12,948 bases of DNA from JBBQNY01 sp038221545. GTDB taxonomy: Bacteria > Pseudomonadota > Gammaproteobacteria > Xanthomonadales > Ahniellaceae. Position 1 is the stretch's first letter. Each line of letters starts with the position of its first letter. Location: the NCBI GenBank assembly GCA_038221545.1, contig JBBRIE010000073.1:1-12948 (forward strand), written 5' to 3'. Positions 1 to 7,051 of this stretch are shown here, piece after piece. Made by a program: the position numbers and the translations under genes. The notes under the pieces are model-generated. The model had not been told where the DNA came from, did not search any database, and saw only the letters and a program-made list of their open reading frames with translations.

Positions 1-528
1 CTGACCTTCACGATCACGGGTACGGCAGGCGCGAGCGGCAGCATCACCAACACCGCGATCGTCGCAACACCGCCAGGCACCACCGATCCGATCCCTGGCA
101 ACAACACCGACCCGGAGACGACCACCATCGATCCGTCCGCGGACCTCGCGGTGGTCAAGACCGGTCCGGCCACGGCAATCGCCGGCTCGAGCTTCAGCTA
201 CACCGCGCTGGTCACCAACAATGGTCCGAGCGCGGCGAACGGCGCGCTGTTCCGCGATCCGGCGGTGGCGAACTTCACGGTCACCGGCATCACCTGCGGT
301 GGTGCAGCGGGCGGCGCTGCCTGTCCGGCGGCACCGATCAATGTCGCGACCGTGCAAGGCGCGGGCGTTGCGATTCCGACCTTGCCGAGTGGCGGCACAC
401 TGACCTTCACGATCACGGGTACGGCAGGCGCGAGCGGCAGCATCACCAACACCGCGATCGTCGCAACACCGCCAGGCACCACCGATCCGATCCCTGGCAA
501 CAACACCGACCCGGAGACGACCACCATC
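1..528 (+). repeat. Tandem DUF11-like repeat, 399-bp period, 129 bp perfectly duplicated
   Basis: Bases 1-129 are identical to 400-528; identity breaks at 130 (g) versus 529 (a). The offset of 399 bp is exactly 133 codons, the length of one DUF11-like unit, so 130-528 is a full unit and 1-129 is the end of the preceding one. Perfect nucleotide identity points to a recent duplication or ongoing gene conversion. The array may extend to the left of the window. Confidence 0.93.
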
Positions 529-3500
529 ATTGCGCGCGACTTCGGCGACCTGCCCGACACTGGTGCAGGCGTCGGCCCCGGCAACTACGAGACGCTGCTC
601 GCGAACGGCGGCCCGTTCCATTCGTTCTTGGCCGGCATCCGAATCGGGACGACGGTCGACACTGAAGTCGACGGGCAACCAAACGCGGCGGCCAACGGCG
701 ACGGCGCGGACGAGGACGGCGTCAATCTCGCCGACCTCGTGTTCACCGGCGGGCAGCCGGCGAACGTGCGCGTGGTCGTGACCAACACCAGCGGCGCGGC
801 GATCAATCTCTGCGGCTTCGTCGACTTCAACGCCGACGGCGATTTCCTCGATGCCAACGAGACCGCGGCCCAAGCGGTGGCGAACGGTGCCAGCAACGCG
901 CAGGTCACGCTGGCATTCGGCACCACGCCACTCACGGCGGCGATGTCGAGCTACGCGCGCTTCCGGCTCGGCACGGCGGCCTGCGCCATCGGCGCGAACG
1001 GCGACGGCGGCAGTGGTGAAGTCGAGGACTACGCGATCACTGCGATGGCCTGGGACTTCGGCGATCTGCCGGATTCCGGTGCCGGTACGGGTGTCGCCAA
1101 CTACGAGACGCTGCTCGCCAGTAACGGCGCGCGACATCCGATGGTCACGGGCCTGCGCATGGGCGCCACCATCGATACGGAAACCGACGGCCAGCCGAAC
1201 GCGGCAGCCAGCGGCGACGGCGTCGACGAGGATGGCGCCAACACCACCGACCTCGCGGCGTTCGTGCGCGGTGCACCGCAGACGGTGCGAGTCACGGCCA
1301 CCAACACCAGCGGACTCGGCAACGCGTTCATCTGCGGATTCGCGGACTTCAACGGCGACGGCGATTTTGGCGACGCCAATGAAGTGGCCGGTCCGGTCAC
1401 CGTCGCGGACGGCACCGCCGCCGCGTCGTTCAACATCGCCTTCGGCGCGGTACCGGCGACTGCGGTCGCGGGCAGCTACGCGCGCTTCCGCCTCAGCACC
1501 AGCAACGTGTGCACGGCGGTGGGCGCGGCCCCGAACGGCGAAGTCGAGGATTATCCGATCGCGATCGCGGCGCGTGACTTTGGCGACTTGCCGGATACCG
1601 CTGCGGGCACGGGCATCGGCAACTATGAAACCCTGCTCGCGAACGGCGGCGCCTACCATCGCGTCGTGTCGACGCTGCGCATCGGCGCGACCGAAGACAG
1701 CGAACTCGACGGCCAGCCGAATGCCGGGGCGACCGGGGACGGTGCCGACGAGGACGGCGTCAACACCGCCGACCTCATGGTCACGGGCGGCAAGCCGGCC
1801 AACGTGCGCGTGACCGTCACCAACACCGGTGCGGCCGCGGCCAACCTCTGCGGCTTCATCGATTTCAACGGCGACGGCGACTTTGCCGACGCGAGCGAAG
1901 CGGCGACGCTGCCGGTGCCGCCCGGCACCAGCGACGCGGAGTTGACCCTCGTGTTTGGCCCGACGCCGGTGGGTGCCGCGACATCGAGCTACGCGCGCTT
2001 CCGGCTCGGCACTGCCGCGTGCGCGAGCGGTGGCGACGGTGGCAACGGCGAGGTCGAGGATTACACCGTCACCGGGATGTCGCGCGACTACGGCGATCTG
2101 CCCGATACGGGAGCGGGCGTCGGCGCGAACAACTACGAGACGCTGCTCGCCAACGGCGGCCCGTATCACGCGGTCGCAGCGACTCTGCGGCTCGGCGCGA
2201 CCGTCGACACTGAAGCCAACGGTCAGCCGAACGCGGCCGCGAACGGGGACGACACCACGGGTGCGCCGGACGACGAAGACGGCATCAACACCGCCGATCT
2301 CGCGGTCACGGGCGGTGCACCGCGCACGGTTCGCGCGACGGTGACCAACACCAGCGGCGCGGTCGCGAACCTCTGCGGCTACCTCGACTTCAACGGGGAC
2401 GGGGACTTCGCCGACGCCGGCGAGAGCGCCACGCTGCCCGTGCCCACCGGCAGCAGCAATGTCGAGCTCACGCTCGCATTCGGTGCGCCTCCGGCCGCGC
2501 CGGCTGCCAGCAGCTACGGTCGCTTCCGCCTCGGTTCCGCGGCCTGCGCACCGAACGGCGATGGCGGCAGTGGCGAAGTCGAGGACTACCCGATCACGGG
2601 CGTGCCACAACCAGTGGACTTCGGCGACTTGCCGGATCCCGCGGCCGGGACGGGGCCTGCCAACTACGAGACCCTGCTCGCGAACGGTGGCCCGCGTCAT
2701 CCGATCGTGCCGGGCCTGCGCCTGGGCGCCACGGTCGACGGTGAAGCCAACGGCCAGCCAAACGCGACCGCGACCGGCGACGGTGCGGACGAAGACGGCG
2801 TGACGGTGGCGGATCTCGCGCTCACCATCGGCGCCGCGGTCAACGTGCGCATCACCGCGACCAACACCTCGGCATCGGCGGCTCGCGCCTGCGGCTTCAT
2901 CGACTTCAACGGCGACGGCGACTTCGCCGACGCGCAGGAGTCGGCGAACGTGGCGGTGCCGGCGGGCTCGAACAACGCACCGTTCACGCTCGCCTTCGGC
3001 AACGCGCCGAGCGGGATGACCACTGCAACGTTCGCGCGCTTCCGCCTGTCGACGGATACCGCCGGCGTGTGCGCCCCGAACGGCAACGCCACCAACGGCG
3101 AAGTCGAGGACTACGCGGTCGGCGTGACGACCAACGTGCTGAGCCTCGGCAACCTCGTGTGGGAAGACGCCAACAACTCGGGCACCGTGGATGCAGGCGA
3201 GCCTGGCATCGCCGGGGTCAGCGTCAGCCTGTTCCGCGACTCGAACAACGACGGCGTCCCCGACGGCGCCGCGATCGCGACCCAGCTCACCGACGCCAGC
3301 GGCCTGTATCTCTTCACGGCGCTGACGCCGGACACCTACATCGTCGAAGTGACGATGCCGGCGGCGTCGATCTCGAGCTCGGGCAGTGGACTCGTGTACG
3401 CCGTGCCGGGTCCGAACGAGCCCGCGCCCGATCCCGACAACGACGTCAACAACGACGACAACGGCACGCGCTTCGCACTCATCGCGCGCTCGCTGCCGGT

Positions 3501-4149
3501 GACGCTGGGGGCAGGGCAGGAGCCAGTCAACGATGGCGACGCGAGCGCGAACTCGAACCTGTCGGTCGACTTCGGCTTCCTGTTCAACTTCGACCTCGCG
3601 TTGCAGAAGCGTGTCGCGGCCGGGCAGCCGGGTCCGTTCCGCTCCGGCGATATCGTCATCTTCGACATCCAGGTCTACAACCAGGGTGCGATCGCGGCGC
3701 GCAACATCGTGGTGACGGACTACATCCCGGTCGGCCTGGAATTGGTGGACCAGACATGGACGTCCGGGGCGAACCGCTCGGCGAGTCGCACGATCGCGGG
3801 CCCGCTGGCGCCGGGAACGTCGACGACGATCCAGATCCGCCTGCGCATCGAGCCCGCCGCCAGTGGTGTGCTCACCAACGTCGCCGAGATCAGCAGCGCC
3901 ACCGACGGAGCCGGGGTTCCTCGCCGCGACATCGACTCGGTGCCGGACAACGATCCGACCAATGACGGGCCGCCGCGCGACGACGAGTTGGGCAACATGG
4001 ATGGCGACCAGGACGACAGCGATCCGGCACCGATCACGATCGGTGGCGGTTCGCCGGCCGCGATCCCCATGCTCGACCCGCGCATGCTCGCCCTGCTCGC
4101 GGCAATGTTCGCCCTGATCGGCGGGGCGCTGCTCCGCCGGCGCGACTAG
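1..4149 (+). CDS. Large modular surface/secreted protein (DUF11, GEVEDY x5, SdrB-like, IPTL-like C-terminal tail), 5' partial
   Basis: The frame is open from base 1 to the TAG at 4147, so the start lies outside the window; the first in-window ATG/GTG candidate (GTG at 151) is not the real start. Domains in order: end of a DUF11-like repeat (1-129), a complete DUF11-like unit (130-528, LAVVKTGPATAIAGSSFSY), five GEVEDY modules (538-3120), an SdrD/Cna B-type domain (3142-3588, LGNLVWEDANNSGTVDAGEPG), a last DUF11 domain (3589 to about 3945, FDLALQKRVA), then a Pro-hydrophobic-Arg tail (4063-4146, IPMLDPRM to LLRRRD). DxNGDGDF motifs inside each module resemble Ca-binding loops. Such proteins are exported, and the tail matches IPTL-CTERM sorting signals processed by exosortase-type enzymes. 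Role inferred: extracellular or envelope-anchored adhesin/matrix protein; substrate unknown. Shadow ORFs on both strands are by-products of high GC. Confidence 0.9.
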   Translation: MTFTITGTAGASGSITNTAIVATPPGTTDPIPGNNTDPETTTIDPSADLAVVKTGPATAIAGSSFSYTALVTNNGPSAANGALFRDPAVANFTVTGITCGGAAGGAACPAAPINVATVQGAGVAIPTLPSGGTLTFTITGTAGASGSITNTAIVATPPGTTDPIPGNNTDPETTTIIARDFGDLPDTGAGVGPGNYETLLANGGPFHSFLAGIRIGTTVDTEVDGQPNAAANGDGADEDGVNLADLVFTGGQPANVRVVVTNTSGAAINLCGFVDFNADGDFLDANETAAQAVANGASNAQVTLAFGTTPLTAAMSSYARFRLGTAACAIGANGDGGSGEVEDYAITAMAWDFGDLPDSGAGTGVANYETLLASNGARHPMVTGLRMGATIDTETDGQPNAAASGDGVDEDGANTTDLAAFVRGAPQTVRVTATNTSGLGNAFICGFADFNGDGDFGDANEVAGPVTVADGTAAASFNIAFGAVPATAVAGSYARFRLSTSNVCTAVGAAPNGEVEDYPIAIAARDFGDLPDTAAGTGIGNYETLLANGGAYHRVVSTLRIGATEDSELDGQPNAGATGDGADEDGVNTADLMVTGGKPANVRVTVTNTGAAAANLCGFIDFNGDGDFADASEAATLPVPPGTSDAELTLVFGPTPVGAATSSYARFRLGTAACASGGDGGNGEVEDYTVTGMSRDYGDLPDTGAGVGANNYETLLANGGPYHAVAATLRLGATVDTEANGQPNAAANGDDTTGAPDDEDGINTADLAVTGGAPRTVRATVTNTSGAVANLCGYLDFNGDGDFADAGESATLPVPTGSSNVELTLAFGAPPAAPAASSYGRFRLGSAACAPNGDGGSGEVEDYPITGVPQPVDFGDLPDPAAGTGPANYETLLANGGPRHPIVPGLRLGATVDGEANGQPNATATGDGADEDGVTVADLALTIGAAVNVRITATNTSASAARACGFIDFNGDGDFADAQESANVAVPAGSNNAPFTLAFGNAPSGMTTATFARFRLSTDTAGVCAPNGNATNGEVEDYAVGVTTNVLSLGNLVWEDANNSGTVDAGEPGIAGVSVSLFRDSNNDGVPDGAAIATQLTDASGLYLFTALTPDTYIVEVTMPAASISSSGSGLVYAVPGPNEPAPDPDNDVNNDDNGTRFALIARSLPVTLGAGQEPVNDGDASANSNLSVDFGFLFNFDLALQKRVAAGQPGPFRSGDIVIFDIQVYNQGAIAARNIVVTDYIPVGLELVDQTWTSGANRSASRTIAGPLAPGTSTTIQIRLRIEPAASGVLTNVAEISSATDGAGVPRRDIDSVPDNDPTNDGPPRDDELGNMDGDQDDSDPAPITIGGGSPAAIPMLDPRMLALLAAMFALIGGALLRRRD
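538..3120 (+). repeat. Five tandem GEVEDY modules (about 170 codons each)
   Basis: Units begin with D-F/Y-GDLPD at 538, 1054, 1576, 2086 and 2617, giving lengths of 516, 522, 510, 531 and about 504 bp. Each runs DFGDLPD, NYETLLA.NG, H, LR.GA..D.E.DGQPNA, DEDG, a beta-rich stretch with VTNT, CGF.DFN.DGDF, YARFRL and ends in GEVEDY (1015-1032, 1537-1554, 2047-2064, 2572-2589, 3097-3114). The copies are diverged at nucleotide level, unlike the DUF11 pair. Unit 4 carries a short insertion (DDTTGAPDDEDG) in the acidic loop. The repeats match the GEVEDY domain of bacterial extracellular proteins. Confidence 0.9.
4063..4146 (+). other. IPTL-like C-terminal protein-sorting tail
   Basis: The last 28 residues start IPMLDPRM, continue as a hydrophobic helix (ALLAAMFALIGGALL) and end in RRRD. 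This is the tripartite layout of IPTL-CTERM signals (short Pro motif, transmembrane segment, Arg cluster), which in other genomes accompany an exosortase-family protease. Here the usual IPTL-x-W-G is IPML-D-P-R. No exosortase gene is in the window. Confidence 0.75.
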
Positions 4150-4163
4150 TCCTTGAGGTCAGT

Positions 4164-4195
4164 TCAGGTCGGATCTGCCGACCTGACCTTTCTTT
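4164..4195 (+). terminator. Rho-independent-type terminator after the surface-protein gene
   Basis: TCAGGTCGG (4164-4172) and CCGACCTGA (4178-4186) form a perfect 9-bp stem with loop ATCTG, followed by CCTTTCTTT (4187-4195). It lies 14 bp after the TAG at 4147. An upstream AGGTCAG at 4156-4162 could pair with the same 3' arm, giving an alternative fold. The T tract is interrupted by C, hence moderate confidence. Confidence 0.72.
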
Positions 4196-4252
4196 CGGTG
4201 CACGTCCCGTCGCCATGGCGACCTGTCCTGCGCGCTCGAAGATCGTCGCTTT

Positions 4253-4388
4253 TGCAGGAGCGGGCCATGCGCGCGAGATGTGGCGCCCGACTGATCCCGT
4301 TGCGCGTATCGCCCTTCAAAGGGCGGAGCACTTCGCGATTTCGCTCACCTTCGCGATCCAATGGTCGCGGGCATGGCCCGCTCCTACA
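4253..4388. repeat. Inverted pair of GTAG-type REP palindromes (BIME-like)
   Basis: Left arm 4253-4276 and right arm 4365-4388 are inverted copies matching at 22 of 24 positions. Read on the minus strand, the right arm is tGTAGgagcgggccatgccc followed by gcga. It has a GTAG foot and a 6-bp GCGGGC-cat-GCCCGC hairpin, the layout of REP sequences mobilised by RAYT transposases and common in Stenotrophomonas-like genomes. In the left arm GTAG has become GCAG and one stem base has changed, so it looks decayed. A small hairpin, cgcccttcaaagggcg (4310-4325), lies between them. The position between two convergent genes is typical. Confidence 0.8.
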
Positions 4389-4434
4389 TTTCCCGGCCAG
4401 GAATGCCGTGCCGCTGCGGTCATGCCGCGAGGCT

Positions 4435-4800
4435 CTAGTCGAACCAGGTGACCCGCAGCAGCAGCGCGAGACCAATCGCGGCCAGCACGAAGTGCCCGAC
4501 CACCCACGACTTCGAAAGCAGGTTGCGATGCCAGTGGTCGCGCAGGTTGATGACCGCGCCGCCGAGCGCCGCTGCCAGCAGGATCGCGAGCGACGCCTTG
4601 GCCAGCATCGGTACCGCGGTGGTGAACGCCGCGTACGCGAGCAGCGTCAGTCCCGCCGCCGCGATGAGACCATGGGCCATCGCGAGCCACGTGGGCGGAT
4701 TGCGATTCCGCGAGAAGCGGATGGCCGCCATCAGAATGCCTCCCAGCGCACCGATGACGAGCAGCAGGGCAGCGACTTCGAGCATCGTCCCGGCGTTCAT
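4435..4800 (-). CDS. Small four-helix inner-membrane protein, function unknown
   Basis: 121 residues with four predicted transmembrane helices at about 6-26, 37-57, 64-85 and 98-115. The ATG at 4800 is chosen because GAGG (4807-4810) lies 6 nt upstream; a TTG at 4818 would add six residues but has no visible ribosome binding site. Histidines sit at the starts of helices 2 and 4 (H43 in MAHGL, H103 in VGHFV), with H89 and H91 in the loop RDHWHRN. Paired membrane histidines can bind heme or metal, but that is only a suggestion. It is last in the minus-strand run, 86 bp behind the acyl-CoA dehydrogenase gene, and may be transcribed separately. I do not recognise a named family. Coding status is supported by the clean helix pattern and start site. 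Confidence 0.72.
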   Translation of the reverse strand: MNAGTMLEVAALLLVIGALGGILMAAIRFSRNRNPPTWLAMAHGLIAAAGLTLLAYAAFTTAVPMLAKASLAILLAAALGGAVINLRDHWHRNLLSKSWVVGHFVLAAIGLALLLRVTWFD

Positions 4801-4819
4801 GGGAAGCCTCGGTTCCAAG

Positions 4820-4878
4820 GGTCAGCGGAGAATACGCTCTGACAGGTTCCGCGCTGGCGGCGGGCGTGGCCGCTGACC
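4820..4878. other. Spaced inverted repeat between the AidB-like gene and the small membrane-protein gene
   Basis: GGTCAGCGG (4820-4828) and CCGCTGACC (4870-4878) are perfect 9-bp inverted copies 41 bp apart, filling most of the gap upstream of the ATG at 4800. This could be a folded mRNA leader or part of an operator; there is no T tract, so it is not a standard terminator. Confidence 0.4.
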
Positions 4879-4886
4879 ACCGGCCT

Positions 4887-6548
4887 TTAGCTGGCGTTTC
4901 GGTTCGGCGTGGCGCGCGTGATCGCGGTATCGATGTGAGCGGCCGATGCGAGCGTACCGAAGACGGGTGCGAACCCGCCGCGGAGCCTGCTTGCGCAAAA
5001 CGCCGCGGCCAGCGGATTGCCCGCCTGAAGCAGCACCGATGCCTGCAGGGCGAGCGCGAGGCGCCCGGTGAACGCGCGGCCATCCGACTCGTTCCGCGCG
5101 GCCGGATCCACGAGTCTCGCCGCCAGCGAATGGGCCGCGGCGTCGAACGCCGGATCGAACCCGCGCGCCTCGTCCAGCGCGGCGAGCAAGGCGTTCGCCA
5201 CAGCGGGATCGCGCGCCAGCGCGCGCAGTACGTCCAGGCACTGGATATTGCCGCTCCCTTCCCAGATCGAGTTGAGCGGCGCCTGCCGATACAGCCGCGG
5301 CAACATCGATTCCTCGACATAGCCGGCGCCGCCGAGGCACTCCTGCGCCTCGTTGACGAACGCGGGCGTGCGCTTGCAGATCCAGTATTTGCCTGTGGCG
5401 GTCGCGACCCGGGCGAACGCGGCCTCCAGCGGATCGCTCGACGAGCGGTCGACCGCGCGGGCCACGCGCAGGGCGAATGCGATCGCCGCCTCGCTCTCGA
5501 TCGCGAGATCGGCGAGCACGTTGCGCATCAGCGGCTGGTCGATGAGCGGCTTGCCGAACGCGCGGCGGTGCGCCGTGTGGTGCAGCGCCTGCGCCAGCGC
5601 CATGCGCATCTCCGCCGCAGATCCCAGCATGCAGTCCAGGCGCGTGAGCATGACCATGTCGAGAATGGTCGCGACTCCGCGACCCGGCTCGCCGACACGG
5701 TGCGCCCACGCTCCCGTGAACTCGATCTCGGCCGACGCATTCGACCAGTCGCCGAGCTTGTCCTTGAGTCGCAGCAGGCGGAACGCGTTGCGGCTGCCGT
5801 CCGGACGCCAGCGTGGCAGCAGGAAGCAGCCGAGGCCCTCCTCCGCCTGCGCGAGTACCAGGTGGGCGTCGCACATCGGCGCCGAGTAGAACCATTTGTG
5901 GCCAACGATCTCGTACTCGTCGACCGCGCCGGTGCGGATGGCGCGCGACGTGTTCGAGCGCACGTCGCTGCCCCCCTGCTTTTCCGTCATGCCCATGCCG
6001 AGGGTGACGCCGCGCTTGTCGGGCATCGGCACGTCGCGCGCGTCGTAGTGCGGCGCACAGGCCTTGTCGGCCCACTCGCGCAGCGCCGGTTCGCGGCGGA
6101 GCACCGGCACCGCAGCGTGCGTCATGGTCAACGGACAACTCGAGCCCGGTTCGACCTGGTGATGCAGGTAGCTCAGCGCGGCGCGCGCGACGTGCGCGCC
6201 CGGCCCGGGATCGCTCCACGAGAGCGAAGCGACGCCGTGCCCGATCGCCGCCTGCATTATCGCGTGGTAGCTCGGGTGGAAGTCGACGCGATCGATGCGA
6301 TGCCCGAAGCGATCGTGCGTGTGCAGGCGTGGCCGGTCGCGGTGCGCATCGAAGCCGAGACGGAGAAGCTCGTCGCCGGCGAGGGCGCCGTAGCTGGCAA
6401 GTGGACCACGGAATCCGTCGCCACCTTCGCGCGCGACCGCGTCGCGCAACGCGATGTCTGTCCCCCAGAGATCGCGCGGCGCGAACTCGGGCGGCTGGTT
6501 GTCGACCGCGTGGGTCTCGAACGCGGACGTGGCCCTGGTGTCGTTCAC
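4887..6548 (-). CDS. aidB: AidB-like acyl-CoA dehydrogenase family flavoprotein
   Basis: Residue order closely follows E. coli AidB (541 aa): ETHAVDNQPP near the N-terminus, SLSWSDPGPGAHVARAA, CPLTMTHAA, the flavin-site block GMGMTEKQGGSDVRSNT (about 184-200), GHKWFYSAPMCDAHLVLAQ, RLKDKLGDWSNAS, FGKPLIDQPLMRNVL, ECLGGAGYVEES and NSIWEGSGNIQCLDVLR. The Glu of WEGSGN (about residue 430) corresponds to the acyl-CoA dehydrogenase catalytic base. AidB is an FAD protein of the alkylation (Ada) response in E. coli that binds DNA and has weak isovaleryl-CoA dehydrogenase activity; its physiological reaction is unsettled. Start: GTG at 6548 gives about 553 aa, near family length. A GTG at 6632 would add 28 residues across a hairpin-rich stretch (6582-6595). 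Neither has a good ribosome binding site. No ada or alk gene is nearby, so damage-inducible control is not shown. Confidence 0.9.
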   Translation of the reverse strand: MNDTRATSAFETHAVDNQPPEFAPRDLWGTDIALRDAVAREGGDGFRGPLASYGALAGDELLRLGFDAHRDRPRLHTHDRFGHRIDRVDFHPSYHAIMQAAIGHGVASLSWSDPGPGAHVARAALSYLHHQVEPGSSCPLTMTHAAVPVLRREPALREWADKACAPHYDARDVPMPDKRGVTLGMGMTEKQGGSDVRSNTSRAIRTGAVDEYEIVGHKWFYSAPMCDAHLVLAQAEEGLGCFLLPRWRPDGSRNAFRLLRLKDKLGDWSNASAEIEFTGAWAHRVGEPGRGVATILDMVMLTRLDCMLGSAAEMRMALAQALHHTAHRRAFGKPLIDQPLMRNVLADLAIESEAAIAFALRVARAVDRSSSDPLEAAFARVATATGKYWICKRTPAFVNEAQECLGGAGYVEESMLPRLYRQAPLNSIWEGSGNIQCLDVLRALARDPAVANALLAALDEARGFDPAFDAAAHSLAARLVDPAARNESDGRAFTGRLALALQASVLLQAGNPLAAAFCASRLRGGFAPVFGTLASAAHIDTAITRATPNRNAS

Positions 6549-6581
6549 GGCATGCGTTTCGATCGCAGGGCGCGGAGCGCG

Positions 6582-6595
6582 TCCCGCCTGCGGGA
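6582..6595. other. Short GC hairpin upstream of the AidB-like gene
   Basis: TCCCGC (6582-6587) and GCGGGA (6590-6595) form a tight palindrome inside CGCG-rich sequence. It lies in the gap between the DUF1820 stop (6693) and the preferred start at 6548, and argues that 6549-6632 is leader rather than coding sequence. Confidence 0.4.
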
Positions 6596-6692
6596 GCGCG
6601 AGTCGCCATTGGCTGCAGTCCGCCCTGTGCACTCCGGCGCGGCGGCAGTCTCGAGTTGCGTCACTGCTGCAGGGAATTGCCGAGGATCCTGC

Positions 6693-7016
6693 TCACGCAT
6701 TGCGCGGCGAAGGCTGCGGGAAGTACATGATCTTCTCGCCGGTGGTCGCGTCGCGGATGGCGAGTGGCCCGCGGCGTTCGACTTCCTCGATGCGCAGCAC
6801 GGCGTGCATGGGCAAGTGGAGCACGCGGGTGTCGCGGAACTCGTCGCGCAGCCGTTCCTCCGTCGGATCGACCACGAGGCCGCCCTGTTCGAATTCAAGG
6901 TCGGCGATTTCCGTGAATCCGAGTACCGCGCTCGCGCCGACGCGTCGCGCGTATAGCTCGTACACGCGACCCTGGTTGAGGAAGCTCACCTTGAAAAGTC
7001 GCACGGGCTTGGCCAT
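6693..7016 (-). CDS. DUF1820 family protein
   Basis: 107 residues, the usual size for DUF1820, a small conserved proteobacterial family of unknown function. Family hallmarks are visible: FKVSFLNQGRVYELYARRV at the N-terminus, GFTEIADLEF, VVDPTEERLRDEF, LPMHAVLRIEEVE, and a Pro-rich C-terminus (KIMYFPQPSP). There is no signal peptide or transmembrane helix, so it is probably cytoplasmic. The ATG at 7016 begins MAKPVRLFKV, as family members do. It lies 35 bp downstream of the rhomboid gene on the same strand and probably shares its transcript. No function is inferred from context. Confidence 0.88.
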   Translation of the reverse strand: MAKPVRLFKVSFLNQGRVYELYARRVGASAVLGFTEIADLEFEQGGLVVDPTEERLRDEFRDTRVLHLPMHAVLRIEEVERRGPLAIRDATTGEKIMYFPQPSPRNA

Positions 7017-7051
7017 GGGGCGATCTTATCGAATCGCCGGTCGCCGCACGT

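Larger units (their letters stand above)
4150..4434. other. Convergent intergenic region without a gene
   Basis: About 285 bp between the ends of two convergent genes. It holds the terminator at 4164-4195 and the REP pair at 4253-4388. ORFs running through it lack family resemblance and overlap the real minus-strand genes, so I take it as noncoding. Confidence 0.75.

Noticed and set aside
1..528. Repeats at the left edge as a CRISPR array
   Set aside because: The period of 399 bp equals a protein domain, the repeat is in frame within an open gene, and there are no short repeats with unique spacers.
4822..6956. Long open frames overlapping the AidB-like gene: 4866-6956 on the plus strand (696 codons) and 4822-6609 on the minus strand (595 codons)
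   Set aside because: Both are Arg/Ala-rich, low-complexity translations with no domain. The in-frame gene between them matches AidB along its whole length.
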